A stretch of DNA of 14,219 nucleotides, taken from NCBI GenBank assembly GCA_964625225.1, contig CAZVAR010000100.1:1-14219 (forward strand), written 5' to 3'. Under the pieces are notes generated by a model. It ran no database searches. It had not been told where the DNA came from and worked only from the letters and a program-made list of their open reading frames with translations. The position numbers and the translations under genes were made by a program. Below are positions 1-7,993 of the stretch, piece after piece. Numbering within the stretch: the stretch's first letter is position 1; each line of letters starts with the position of its first letter. The stretch comes from CAZVAR01 sp964625225 (GTDB taxonomy: Bacteria > Pseudomonadota > Alphaproteobacteria > JAJUGE01).

Positions 1-565
1 CTTCCGCGGCGTCTCCGCCGCGGGATGGGGCATGGATCGCGCCACCGGCGACTACATGGGCATGCTCTCGACCGTGATCAACGCGCTGGCCCTGCAGAGC
101 GCCCTGGAGAAGCTCGGGGTTCCGACCCGGGTCCAGTCGGCGATCCCGATGTCGACCGTGTGCGAACCCTATATCCGCCGCCGGGCGCAGCGGCACATGG
201 AGAAGGGCCGGGTGGTGATCTTCGCCGCCGGCACCGGCAACCCGTTCTTCACGACCGACACGGCGGCGGCGCTGCGCGCCTCGGAGATGGGGTGCGACGC
301 CCTGCTGAAGGCGACGCAGGTGGACGGGGTGTACAGTGCCGACCCGAAGAAGAATGCGGACGCCGTCCGGTACGACCGGCTCACCTATCAGGACGTGCTG
401 GCGCGGGAGCTTGGGGTCATGGACGCCTCGGCGATTGCGCTCGCCCGAGAAAACGGAATTCCGATTCTCGTCTTTTCGATCCACAATGCAGGAGCCTTCG
501 CCGACGTTTTGACCGGCCAGGGCCGATCGACGATCATCTGTCAGAACAGCCAGAACAGCGAGTAG
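1..565 (+). CDS. pyrH: UMP kinase, 3' part (5' end outside window)
   Basis: Uridylate kinase of the bacterial amino-acid-kinase fold type phosphorylates UMP to UDP with ATP in the cytoplasm, in de novo pyrimidine synthesis. The reading frame is open from base 2 and ends at TAG 563-565. This leaves 187 residues, against about 240 in the full family, so roughly the first 55 residues are missing. Visible family features are the FRGV segment at the very start, the GDYMGML segment, AIPMSTVCEPY, the nucleotide-binding stretch GTGNPFFTTD (bases 230-259), LLKATQVDGVYSADPKK, and the C-terminal LGVMDASAIALARENGIPI block. The last codons contain a 9-bp tandem duplication that adds a QNSQNSE tail beyond the usual end of the protein. 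The frr start follows four bases after the stop, as in the widespread rpsB-tsf-pyrH-frr order. The identification is very secure. Only the missing 5' part and its promoter cannot be judged. Confidence 0.97.
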   Translation, partial: FRGVSAAGWGMDRATGDYMGMLSTVINALALQSALEKLGVPTRVQSAIPMSTVCEPYIRRRAQRHMEKGRVVIFAAGTGNPFFTTDTAAALRASEMGCDALLKATQVDGVYSADPKKNADAVRYDRLTYQDVLARELGVMDASAIALARENGIPILVFSIHNAGAFADVLTGQGRSTIICQNSQNSE

Positions 566-569
566 TGCC

Positions 570-1127
570 GTGGCCGATCCAGATGTTGCCGATCTTGAAC
601 GTCGCATGGATGGTGCGCTCGAAGCCCTGCGCCGCGAGTTCCAGGGCCTGCGGACCGGGCGCGCGTCGATCGGTCTGTTGGAGCCGGTGACGGTGGAGGC
701 CTACGGCAGCCGCATGCCGATCAATCAGGTCGCGACGCTGGGGGCGCCGGAGCCGCGGCTGCTCACCGTCACCGTCTGGGACCGCGGGCTGGCGGGCGCG
801 GTGGAGAAGGCGATCCGCGAGGCCAATCTCGGGCTCAACCCGTCGCGCGAGGGCCAGTTGCTGCGCATCCCGATCCCCGAGCTGAGCGAGGAGCGGCGCC
901 GCGAGCTGGTCAAGGTCGCGCATCGCTATGCCGAGCAGGCCAAGATCGCCATCAGGAACGTCCGGCGGGACGGCATGGACATGCTGAAGCGCATGGAGCG
1001 TGACGGCGAGCTCTCGCAGGACGAACACCGCATCTGGGCCGACGAGATTCAGGCACTGACCGACAAGCACATCAAGCTGGTGGACGAGGCGCTCGCACAG
1101 AAGGAGCGGGACATCCTGCAGGTCTGA
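570..1127 (+). CDS. frr: Ribosome recycling factor
   Basis: With EF-G, RRF splits the post-termination ribosome complex so that subunits and mRNA are reused. The protein has 185 residues, the same length as the E. coli protein. It shows the expected order of motifs: LRTGRAS at residues 27-33, AVEKAIREANLGLNP near the middle, IPIPELSEERRRELVK, and a basic AIRNVRRDGMD segment leading into the C-terminal helix of the three-helix bundle. I chose the GTG at 570 because the N-terminal DVADLERRMD aligns with the DIRKDAEVRMD start of E. coli RRF. The internal ATG at 606 would remove this conserved helix. There is no strong Shine-Dalgarno sequence before the GTG. With only four bases after the pyrH stop, initiation probably depends on translational coupling. 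Identity is secure and the start is fairly secure. Confidence 0.97.
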   Translation: MADPDVADLERRMDGALEALRREFQGLRTGRASIGLLEPVTVEAYGSRMPINQVATLGAPEPRLLTVTVWDRGLAGAVEKAIREANLGLNPSREGQLLRIPIPELSEERRRELVKVAHRYAEQAKIAIRNVRRDGMDMLKRMERDGELSQDEHRIWADEIQALTDKHIKLVDEALAQKERDILQV

Positions 1128-1131
1128 ACCG

Positions 1132-1863
1132 ATGGACGCCGCGACCGCCGCACCGAACCGTTCGCCGCCAGGCCATGTCGCGATCATCATGGATGGCAAC
1201 GGGCGCTGGGCGCGTGCCCGCGGGCTGCCGCGGATCTTCGGGCACCGCCGCGGCGCCGAGGCCGCCCGGCAGATCGTGAAGGCCGCGGCCGATCTCGGCA
1301 TCGCCTATCTGACCCTGTACAGCTTCTCCTCCGAGAACTGGAACCGTCCGCCGACCGAGGTCGACGACCTGATGGGGCTGTTCCGCCTCTATCTCCGCAG
1401 CGAGGTGGCCGACCTGCATCGCTCCGGGGTGCGGCTGCGGCTGATCGGTGACCGCCGCCGCATTCCCGGCGACATCGTCGGCTTGGCCGAGCACGCGGAG
1501 AAGCTGACCGCCGAGAACCGGCGCATCCAGCTTATCCTCGCATTGAGCTACGGCAGCCGGAGCGAGATCGTCGATGCGGTGCGCCGGCTGGCGAGCGCCG
1601 TCGCGTCGGGCGAGCTCTCGCCGGACGCGATCGACGAGGCGGCGGTCTCGCGCGCGCTCTATACGCGCGACATCCCGGACCCCGACCTCGTGATCCGCAC
1701 CAGCGGCGAGAAGCGGCTGAGCAACTTCCTGCTCTGGCAGGCGGCCTATTCGGAACTCGTCTTCACCGAAACCCTCTGGCCGGACTTCACGCGCCACAAT
1801 CTCGAGGACGCCATCTCGGAGTTCCACCGTCGCGACCGGCGTTATGGCGCAGCCGGCCGCTGA
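1132..1863 (+). CDS. uppS: Undecaprenyl diphosphate synthase (cis-prenyltransferase)
   Basis: This enzyme condenses isopentenyl diphosphate with farnesyl diphosphate in cis. The product is the C55 carrier lipid used for peptidoglycan and O-antigen assembly. The protein has 243 residues, normal for the family. The first conserved block, HVAIIMDGNGRWA, holds the catalytic Asp21 (E. coli Asp26). The block YSFSSENWNRP is at residues 63-73. The last block runs from DPDLVIRTSGEKRLSNFLLWQ to AAYSEL, with Arg189, Arg195 and Glu208 aligning with E. coli Arg194, Arg200 and Glu213. The start lies four bases after the frr stop, with a modest AGG about nine bases upstream. The 3' end overlaps cdsA by 20 bases. 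It shares the run with dxr, so an early and a late step of carrier-lipid supply are co-located. Confidence 0.97.
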   Translation: MDAATAAPNRSPPGHVAIIMDGNGRWARARGLPRIFGHRRGAEAARQIVKAAADLGIAYLTLYSFSSENWNRPPTEVDDLMGLFRLYLRSEVADLHRSGVRLRLIGDRRRIPGDIVGLAEHAEKLTAENRRIQLILALSYGSRSEIVDAVRRLASAVASGELSPDAIDEAAVSRALYTRDIPDPDLVIRTSGEKRLSNFLLWQAAYSELVFTETLWPDFTRHNLEDAISEFHRRDRRYGAAGR

Positions 1864-2665
1864 GGACCGGCGCGCGAACCTCCGGATGCGGGTTCTGTCG
1901 GCGGCGGTACTGGCGCCCGCGGTTCTTGCCGCGGTCCTGCTCGGCAATCCCTGGTTCTACGTCCTCGTCCTGGCCGCCGCCCTGGTACTCGCCTGGGAGT
2001 GGGTCCGGCTCTGTGCCGGCGGCCGGGTCGGCGGCGCCGGCACGGTGCTGGCCGGCGCGGTCGGGGCCGCCGTCACGGCGGCGGCGTTCGCCCCGGGCGG
2101 TCTCGGCCCCACATTGGGCGTGGTCGCGCTGGGCGCGGGAGCTGCCGCGGCCGGAGCGCGCTTGTCGGGGCGCGCGAGCGCCGCTTGGCTCGTAGCCGGG
2201 TTTCTCTATATTGCCGTTCCGTGCGCCGCGATGATCTGGCTCAGGGATGTCCCGGGAGTCGGACGCGATCTGGTGATCTGGACGCTGCTGGTTACCTGGG
2301 CCGCAGATACCGCTGCCTTCGCCGTCGGCCGAACGGTCGGAGGGCCCCGTCTGGCACCGCGGATCAGCCCTGGAAAAACCTGGTCCGGCCTGTTCGGCGG
2401 TCTCGCCGCGGCGACGCTGGTCGGGGCCTCCTATGCCGCGTTGCGCGGCGGCCGCAGCATCGAGGGCGCGTTGGCGGGGTTCCTGCTCGGGCTGGTGGCA
2501 GCCGGCGGGGATCTCCTGGAGTCTGCGATGAAACGTCACTTCCACGTCAAGGATGCCGGCGCGATCATTCCGGGCCACGGGGGGCTGCTCGATCGTGTCG
2601 ACAGTCTGCTCCCGGCCGCTTCGGTGACGGCGCTGCTCGTTCTGGCCGGCTGGAGCCCGTTCTGA
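1844..2665 (+). CDS. cdsA: Phosphatidate cytidylyltransferase (CDP-diglyceride synthase)
   Basis: This integral inner-membrane enzyme makes CDP-diacylglycerol from phosphatidic acid and CTP, the branch point for all phospholipids. The 273-residue protein is strongly hydrophobic, with multiple membrane segments from about residue 16 onward rich in Ala, Leu, Val and Gly. The CDP-diglyceride synthase signature is complete at residues 227-253. It reads SAMKRHFHVKDAGAIIPGHG and continues with GLLDRVD, holding the K-D and HGG...DR-D metal and CTP-binding residues. PRISPGKTW, typical of the family, is further upstream. The ATG at 1844 gives a 20-base overlap with uppS but has no clear ribosome binding site. 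An in-frame ATG at 1886 would give 259 residues and also keep all membrane segments, so the start is uncertain. The stop TGA shares its last base with the dxr ATG. Confidence 0.95.
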   Translation: MAQPAAEDRRANLRMRVLSAAVLAPAVLAAVLLGNPWFYVLVLAAALVLAWEWVRLCAGGRVGGAGTVLAGAVGAAVTAAAFAPGGLGPTLGVVALGAGAAAAGARLSGRASAAWLVAGFLYIAVPCAAMIWLRDVPGVGRDLVIWTLLVTWAADTAAFAVGRTVGGPRLAPRISPGKTWSGLFGGLAAATLVGASYAALRGGRSIEGALAGFLLGLVAAGGDLLESAMKRHFHVKDAGAIIPGHGGLLDRVDSLLPAASVTALLVLAGWSPF

Positions 2666-3864
2666 TGCGCGATCGTCCTTCGTCGCCGAAGCGGGTTTCG
2701 GTGCTCGGCTCGACCGGCTCCGTCGGCTGCAGCACGGTCGAGCTGCTCGCCGCCAATCCCGACAGGTTCGAGGTCGAGGCGCTGAGCGGCGGCAGCAATT
2801 GTGCGCGGCTCGCCGAGCAGGCGCTCAGGCTGCGGCCCCGCTTCGTGGCGATTGCGGACCCGAGCGGATATCCGGCGCTCAAACGGGAGCTCGGTGGGAC
2901 CGGGATCGAGATCGCGGCGGGACCGGATGCGGTGGTCGAGGCGGCGAGCCGGCCGGCTGAATGGGTGATGGCCGGGATCGTCGGCGCGGCCGGCCTTGCG
3001 CCGACGCTGGCGGCGATCCGCCGCGGCAGCATGGTCGCGCTCGCCAACAAGGAATGTCTGGTCTGTGCCGGCGAGCTGGTGATGGGCGCGGTGCGGCAGC
3101 ACGGGGCCACCCTCCTGCCGGTCGATTCTGAGCACAGTGCGATCTTCCAGGTGTTCGATTTCGACAATCCGGACCTCGTGGACCGGATCATCCTCACCGC
3201 GTCCGGAGGCCCGTTCCGGTGTCTGTCGCGCGAAGAGATGCGCCGGGTCTGCCCGGCGGAGGCGTTGGCGCATCCCAACTGGGACATGGGAGCCAAGATC
3301 TCGATCGATTCGGCCACGATGATGAACAAGGGCCTGGAGCTGATCGAGGCGTTTCACCTGTTCCCGGTGCCGGCGGACCGTATCGAGGTTCTGGTGCATC
3401 CGCAGTCGGTGGTACACAGCCTCGTCGCCTATCGCGACGGTTCGGTGCTGGCGCAGCTCGGGGCGCCGGACATGCGGACGCCGATCGCCGTGGCGCTCGC
3501 TTGGCCCGAGCGCATGCCCGTCGCAGGGGTGGGGCTCGACCTTCTGGCGATCGGCAGCCTCACCTTCGAGGCCCCGGATCCGGAGCGTTTCCCGGCACTC
3601 CGCCTGGCGCGCGAGGCGCTGCAGCGCGGCGGCAGTGCCACGGCCGCTCTGAATGCCGCGAACGAAGCCGCCGTCGCTGCGTTCCTTGCGCAGCGAATCG
3701 GCTTTCTCGACATTGCCGACGTGGTCGAGGAGACGGTGTCGCAAACGACCCACCGGGTCCTTCGCGGGATCGGGGACGTGCTGGAGGCCGACTCCGAGGC
3801 GCGCGACATTGCGCAGGGTCTGATCGGCCGGTTGGCGGTTGCCCGGCTCGGCAAGGCTGTTTAA
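2665..3864 (+). CDS. dxr: 1-deoxy-D-xylulose 5-phosphate reductoisomerase
   Basis: DXR (IspC) converts 1-deoxy-D-xylulose 5-phosphate to 2-C-methyl-D-erythritol 4-phosphate with NADPH and a divalent metal, the committed step of the MEP isoprenoid pathway. It has 399 residues, almost the E. coli length. The N-terminal NADPH loop is GSTGSVG at 15-21. ANKECLVCAGELV is at 127-139. The metal ligands are Asp154 and Glu156 in LLPVDSEHSAIFQ and Glu225 in MMNKGLELIEAF. The flexible-loop HPNW, with substrate-binding His203, and VHPQSVVHSLV at 244-254 are all present. The ATG at 2665 overlaps the cdsA TGA by one base (TGATG), a classic coupled junction. The same frame is open far upstream inside cdsA, but that part has no DXR character. 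The product feeds UppS. Confidence 0.97.
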   Translation: MRDRPSSPKRVSVLGSTGSVGCSTVELLAANPDRFEVEALSGGSNCARLAEQALRLRPRFVAIADPSGYPALKRELGGTGIEIAAGPDAVVEAASRPAEWVMAGIVGAAGLAPTLAAIRRGSMVALANKECLVCAGELVMGAVRQHGATLLPVDSEHSAIFQVFDFDNPDLVDRIILTASGGPFRCLSREEMRRVCPAEALAHPNWDMGAKISIDSATMMNKGLELIEAFHLFPVPADRIEVLVHPQSVVHSLVAYRDGSVLAQLGAPDMRTPIAVALAWPERMPVAGVGLDLLAIGSLTFEAPDPERFPALRLAREALQRGGSATAALNAANEAAVAAFLAQRIGFLDIADVVEETVSQTTHRVLRGIGDVLEADSEARDIAQGLIGRLAVARLGKAV

Positions 3865-3874
3865 GGTCCACCGC

Positions 3875-4999
3875 ATGTCGCTCCTGACCGAGTATATCGT
3901 CCCGTTTCTGGCGATTCTGACGGTGCTCGTGTTCGTACACGAGCTCGGTCATTTCTGGGTTGCGCGGCGCAACGGGGTGCGGGTGGAGGTGTTCTCGGTC
4001 GGGTTCGGACCCGAGCTGTTCGGCTTCACCGATCGGGCCGGCACCCGCTGGAAGTTCAGCGCCATCCCGCTGGGCGGCTATGTCAAGATGTTCGGCGATG
4101 CCGGGGCGGCCAGCACCCCGGGCGACGACCTCCCGCATATGTCCCCCGAGGAGAAGGCGCTCGCCTTCCACCACAAGCGGTTGGGACAGCGCGCCGCGAT
4201 CGTCGCCGCCGGACCGGCGGCGAATTTCCTTTTTGCCATTGTGCTGGCCGCCCTCCTGTTCATGACGGTCGGGCGGCCGTTCACGCCTCCCGAGGTCGGG
4301 TCGGTTCTGCCGGAAAGCGCCGCTGCGCGGGCCGGGCTGCAGCCCGGGGACCGCATCGTCGGGCTCGGCGGCAGCAAGATCGACCGCTTCGAGGATATCC
4401 AGCGGATCGTGCAGCTCAACCCGGGCACGCCGCTGACGGCGGTGATCGAGCGGGACGGCGAGCGGTTGACGCTGACCGTGACTCCGGAGCGGCACGAGGA
4501 GATCGACCGGTTCGGGAACGTCCACATCTTCGGCCGGCTCGGGATCGCGCGCAGCGGTCTGGAGACGGTGCGGCTCGGCCCGCTGGAGGCGCTCTGGGCG
4601 GCCGGCGAGCACACGGTCGTGATGACCCGTATGATCCTTCACGTCGTCGGGCAGATGATTACCGGCGCGCGCCCCGCCGACGAGATCGGAGGAGTCGTCC
4701 GCATAGCGCATCTTTCGGGGGAAGTTTCCCAAGTCGGCCTGGTGGCCGTAGTCAATTTCATGATCATGCTGTCCATCAATCTGGGATTAATCAATCTGTT
4801 CCCGATCCCGATGCTGGACGGCGGCCATCTTCTCTTCTATGCCATTGAGGCGATCCGGGGCCGCCCCTTGGGGCCTCGCGCGCAGGAGTACGGTTTCCGG
4901 ATCGGGTTCGCGCTCGTGATCGGCCTGATGCTGTTCGCGACATGGAACGATCTCGTTTATTTCCGCGTCGTCGATTTCGTCAAACAGATTGCCAGCTGA
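3875..4999 (+). CDS. rseP: RseP-type site-2 intramembrane zinc metalloprotease
   Basis: This is an M50 family protease that cuts transmembrane segments, as RseP does on the anti-sigma factor RseA and as MmpA does in Caulobacter. The 374-residue protein has the HExxH zinc motif at residues 22-26 (VHELGHFWVARR) in the first membrane segment. One PDZ domain lies at about 138-215 (PEVGSVLPESAAARAGLQPG, then DRIVGL). The C-terminal NLFPIPMLDGGH motif carries the third zinc ligand, Asp315. E. coli RseP has about 450 residues and two PDZ domains. A single PDZ is common in alphaproteobacteria. I chose ATG 3875 because AAGG at 3863-3866 is placed eight bases upstream and the protein then starts directly before the first membrane helix. 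A TTG at 3839 inside dxr would add 12 residues with no support. Its place before bamA fits a role in envelope stress signalling, but the substrate is unknown. Confidence 0.95.
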   Translation: MSLLTEYIVPFLAILTVLVFVHELGHFWVARRNGVRVEVFSVGFGPELFGFTDRAGTRWKFSAIPLGGYVKMFGDAGAASTPGDDLPHMSPEEKALAFHHKRLGQRAAIVAAGPAANFLFAIVLAALLFMTVGRPFTPPEVGSVLPESAAARAGLQPGDRIVGLGGSKIDRFEDIQRIVQLNPGTPLTAVIERDGERLTLTVTPERHEEIDRFGNVHIFGRLGIARSGLETVRLGPLEALWAAGEHTVVMTRMILHVVGQMITGARPADEIGGVVRIAHLSGEVSQVGLVAVVNFMIMLSINLGLINLFPIPMLDGGHLLFYAIEAIRGRPLGPRAQEYGFRIGFALVIGLMLFATWNDLVYFRVVDFVKQIAS

Positions 5000-5003
5000 C
5001 CAT

Positions 5004-7325
5004 ATGCGAAAGATCGTTTGGGGCGCCGTTCTCTCGACTGTGCTCGTGCTGTTGGCGGCCGCCGCGGGTTTCCCGGCGCGCCCGGCACACGCCCAATGGC
5101 AGTCTCCGGCACTGGCGCAGGCGCCCGGCGATCTGATCGCGCAGATCCGGATCGAAGGGATGCAGCGCGTCGATCCGGAAACGGTGCGGTCGTACATGAC
5201 CGTCCGGGAAGGCGATCCGTTCGATCCGCAGCGGCTGGACGAGTCGTTGAAGGCGCTGTTCGCGACCGGCTATTTCGCCGATGTGGTGTTCCGGCGGGAC
5301 GGCAACGTGCTCGTCGTCCACGTCGACGAGAACCCGATCATCAATCGCATCGCCTTCGAGGGCAATCGCCGGATCGAGGACGACACGCTGGCGGCGGAGG
5401 TGCAGCTCAAGCCCCGCCAGGTCTATACGCGGACCCGCGTCCAGAACGATGTGAAGCGGATACTCGATCTATACCGCCGCAGCGGCCGGTTCGCGGCGAC
5501 CGTCGAGCCGAAGATCATTCCGCTGGAGCAGAACCGGGTCGACCTCGTCTTCGAGATCGAGGAAGGCAAGACCACCGGGATCGACCGCATCGACTTCGTC
5601 GGCAACGAGGCGTTCAGCGACAGCGAACTGCGGTCCGTCATTCGTACCCGGCAGAGCCGCTGGTGGCGCTTTCTGAGCTCCGACGACGTTTACGACCCTG
5701 ACCGGATCGCCTTCGACCGCGAGCTTCTGCGCCGCTTCTATCTGAACGAGGGCTATGCGGATTTCCGGGTGGTCTCGGCGGTGGCCGAGCTTACGCCGGA
5801 CCGCAGCGCGTTTCTCCTGACCTTCACCGTCGAGGAGGGCGAACGCTACAAGTTCGGCGAAGTCGACGTGACCAGCCAGATACCCGAGCTGCAGGTGGAG
5901 GCGCTCAGGCCGCTGGTGGAGGCGAAGCCGGGGGACTGGTACAGTACGGAGGCGGTCGAGACCACGATCGAGCGGCTGACCGAGGAGGTCGGACGCTTCG
6001 GCTACGCCTTCGTCGATGTTCGGCCGCGGATCGATCGGCGCCGCGAGGAGCGCGTCATCGACGTGACCTTCGAGATCGGCGAGGGTCCGCGGGTCTATGT
6101 CGACCGGATCGAGATCGAAGGCAATGTCCGCACGCTCGACCGCGTGCTCCGGCGCGAGTTCCGTATCGCCGAAGGCGATGCCTTCAATACCGAGAAGCTG
6201 CGTCAGACGCGCCAGCGTCTGATCAATCTCGGCTACTTCGAGAAGGTCGACATCACCAACCTGCCGACCGACCAGCCCGACCGGACGACGATCAACGTCA
6301 GTGTCGAGGAGCGGGCTACCGGCGAGTTGTCGCTGGGCGCCGGATACTCGACGACCCAGGGTGCGCTGGCCGACATCGGCATCCGTGAGCGGAACCTGCT
6401 GGGCCGCGGCCAGGATCTCCGGCTCGGGCTGCAGGTTTCCGAGCGTCAGCAGCAGATCGATCTCAGCTTCACCGAGCCCTACTTCCTCGGGCGACCGCTG
6501 CTGGCCGGCTTCGACGTGTTCCGGATCATCCGCGACGTCACCGACGAGAGTTCCTACGACCTGGATACGGCCGGCTTCACGCTCCGGACCGGGTACCGCA
6601 TCACCGAGCCGTTGAGCCAGCGCTGGCGCTACAGCTTCCGGCGTGACGATCTCGACCCGCAATCCAGCGCATCGCGCTTCATCCAGGCCGAGGAGGGCGT
6701 GGAATACACCTCCGCGATCGGCCACGATCTGGTATACGATACGCGCGACAACCGGTTCGATCCGACGACCGGATATGTGTTGGGTCTATCCAACGAGGTA
6801 GCCGGGCTGGGCGGCGATGCGCGCTATCTCCGCACCGAGCTGTTCGGCGCCTACTATGTGCCGTTCGCAAAGGAATGGGTGCTCGGTCTGTCGGCGCGCG
6901 GCGGCTACATATTCGGCCTGGGTGAGGATGTCGGACTCCGCAATCGGTTCCAGAAGGGCGGCGATTCGTTCCGTGGCTTCAGCGTCGGCGGCCTCGGCCC
7001 GCGCGCGAACGATCCTTCCGGCGACGACGACGCGCTCGGCGGAAACCAGTACTATATCGCGACGGCGGAGCTGACCTTCCCGCTGGGGCTGCCGGAGGAG
7101 CTCGGCCTGAAGGGCCGCGTGTTCACCGACTTCGGATCGCTGTGGGGCATCGACGACAGCGATCCGTTCATCGAGGACAGCTCGTCGCCCCGCATGTCGG
7201 TCGGCTTCGGCCTGACCTGGAGGTCTCCCTTCGGCCCGATCCGCCTCGATTTCGCACAGCCGATCCTGAAGGAGGACTTCGACGACGTGGACCAGTTCCT
7301 GTTCAGTTTCGGTACGAGGTTCTAG
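5004..7325 (+). CDS. bamA: Outer membrane protein assembly factor BamA
   Basis: BamA is the Omp85-family core of the BAM complex and inserts beta-barrel proteins into the outer membrane. The 773-residue precursor starts with a signal peptide (MRKIVWG, then a hydrophobic stretch, probable cleavage after AHA at residue 30). Five POTRA domains can be traced at about 44-110, 111-188, 190-279, 281-361 and 363-437. They show recurring patterns such as IRIEGMQRVD, IAFEGNRRIED, IDFVGNEAFSD and IEIEGNVRTLD. The 16-strand barrel follows, with IRERNLLGRGQ near its start. The loop-6 motif reads FRGF (Arg657, matching E. coli Arg661 of VRGF). The protein ends in FSFGTRF, whose terminal Phe is typical of the outer-membrane beta-signal. 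The ATG at 5004 lies four bases after the rseP stop. The alternative TTG at 4989 overlaps rseP and only adds PADH before the signal peptide. Confidence 0.97.
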   Translation: MRKIVWGAVLSTVLVLLAAAAGFPARPAHAQWQSPALAQAPGDLIAQIRIEGMQRVDPETVRSYMTVREGDPFDPQRLDESLKALFATGYFADVVFRRDGNVLVVHVDENPIINRIAFEGNRRIEDDTLAAEVQLKPRQVYTRTRVQNDVKRILDLYRRSGRFAATVEPKIIPLEQNRVDLVFEIEEGKTTGIDRIDFVGNEAFSDSELRSVIRTRQSRWWRFLSSDDVYDPDRIAFDRELLRRFYLNEGYADFRVVSAVAELTPDRSAFLLTFTVEEGERYKFGEVDVTSQIPELQVEALRPLVEAKPGDWYSTEAVETTIERLTEEVGRFGYAFVDVRPRIDRRREERVIDVTFEIGEGPRVYVDRIEIEGNVRTLDRVLRREFRIAEGDAFNTEKLRQTRQRLINLGYFEKVDITNLPTDQPDRTTINVSVEERATGELSLGAGYSTTQGALADIGIRERNLLGRGQDLRLGLQVSERQQQIDLSFTEPYFLGRPLLAGFDVFRIIRDVTDESSYDLDTAGFTLRTGYRITEPLSQRWRYSFRRDDLDPQSSASRFIQAEEGVEYTSAIGHDLVYDTRDNRFDPTTGYVLGLSNEVAGLGGDARYLRTELFGAYYVPFAKEWVLGLSARGGYIFGLGEDVGLRNRFQKGGDSFRGFSVGGLGPRANDPSGDDDALGGNQYYIATAELTFPLGLPEELGLKGRVFTDFGSLWGIDDSDPFIEDSSSPRMSVGFGLTWRSPFGPIRLDFAQPILKEDFDDVDQFLFSFGTRF

Positions 7326-7892
7326 ATGAACCAGACACATGTACGGGTTGCCGCCGCGGTGCTTCTGGCGCTCGCGGCGATGCTGCCCATCGGTCAGGCG
7401 CGAGCGCAGCAGCAGATTCCGCCGCCGGTGGTGATGGTGATCGACACCAATCGGATCATGGCCGAGGCACGGGCGATGAAGTCGATCCGCGAGCAGATCG
7501 ACCGGATCCGCAGCAGCTTCCAGGCCGAGATCAAGCGCGACGAGGATGAGCTTCGGCGGCTGGACCAGGAGATCGCGCAGCAGCGCCAGCTTCTGTCGGC
7601 CGAGGCGTTCAATCAGCGCCGCCAGGATCTCCAGCAGAAGGCGGCGGCGCTGCAGGTGAAGGCGCGGACGCGCCGCTCGCAGCTCGATCAGGCGCTGCGC
7701 AATGCGATGCAGACGGTGCGCGCGACACTGGTGCGCATCGTCGAGAACGTCGCGCGGAGCAACGGCGCCAACGTCGTCGTGCAGAAGGCGGACCTCGTCT
7801 TCGCTGACCAGCGCATGGAGTTCACCGACCCGGTGCTGCGACAGCTCGATGCGCAGCTTCCGAACGTCACCGTCGAGGTGCCGCGGAGCTGA
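7326..7892 (+). CDS. skp: Skp/OmpH-family periplasmic chaperone
   Basis: Skp is a trimeric periplasmic holdase that keeps unfolded outer-membrane proteins soluble on their way to BamA. The 188-residue precursor has a signal peptide with likely cleavage after ARA at residue 27. It is followed by a Gln/Pro-rich linker and the family's first beta-strand, VVMVIDTNRIMAEARAMKSI. A long charged helical stretch from about 45 to 135 follows, dense in Gln, Glu, Arg and Leu, matching the tentacle-like coiled-coil arms. The chain returns to the body domain with GANVVVQKADLVFAD and FTDPVLRQLDAQLP. The ATG directly abuts the bamA stop codon. The family is moderately diverse, so the call rests on architecture and context as well as the first-strand motif. 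In related genomes lpxD usually follows, but here a non-coding gap does. Confidence 0.92.
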   Translation: MNQTHVRVAAAVLLALAAMLPIGQARAQQQIPPPVVMVIDTNRIMAEARAMKSIREQIDRIRSSFQAEIKRDEDELRRLDQEIAQQRQLLSAEAFNQRRQDLQQKAAALQVKARTRRSQLDQALRNAMQTVRATLVRIVENVARSNGANVVVQKADLVFADQRMEFTDPVLRQLDAQLPNVTVEVPRS

Positions 7893-7993
7893 CGGACGCG
7901 GGGCGCGTGGCAGCCTCGGGGGTAGGCATCGGCGGGTGCAGCCGGCAGTGGGGCCCGGTGCGGGCCGTAGGGGGCAGAGAACGGAAGGACGCT
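7893..7993 (+). other. 101-bp non-coding gap between skp and fabZ, G-rich, with a small hairpin
   Basis: This is the largest gap inside the 13-gene run. It is very GC-rich and G-rich on the coding strand, with G runs at 7900-7903 and 7918-7922 and several more up to about 7975. A 6-bp perfect stem with a three-base loop spans 7952-7966 (GGCCCG / CGGGCC). It has no following T run, so it does not look like an intrinsic terminator. I see no convincing -35/-10 pair. The fabZ frame is open through the gap from a GTG at 7907, but the extra 29 residues match nothing in FabZ. No piece of LpxD is recognisable in either direction. Confidence 0.6.
7983..7989 (+). promoter_or_regulatory. Ribosome binding site of fabZ
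   Basis: GGAAGGA lies four bases before the ATG at 7994. The spacing is slightly short, but this is the best purine-rich stretch nearby. It supports ATG 7994 over the upstream in-frame GTG at 7907, in agreement with where FabZ homology begins. Confidence 0.7.

Noticed and set aside
1999..2664. Upstream extension of the dxr frame through cdsA
   Set aside because: The frame is open, but the added 222 residues are a shadow of cdsA. The ATG at 2665 gives the normal DXR length and begins just before the NADPH loop.
2536..3876. Open antisense frame of 446 codons opposite dxr
   Set aside because: It mirrors dxr codon bias, shows no domain, signal peptide or plausible ribosome binding context, and dxr on the other strand is unmistakable.
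7952..7966. Small hairpin after skp as an intrinsic terminator
   Set aside because: The stem is only 6 bp and is not followed by a T run. It is followed by G-rich sequence instead.
7907..7993. 29-residue N-terminal extension of FabZ from GTG 7907
   Set aside because: The extra residues are unlike FabZ or any signal peptide, and a GGAAGGA site directs ATG 7994.
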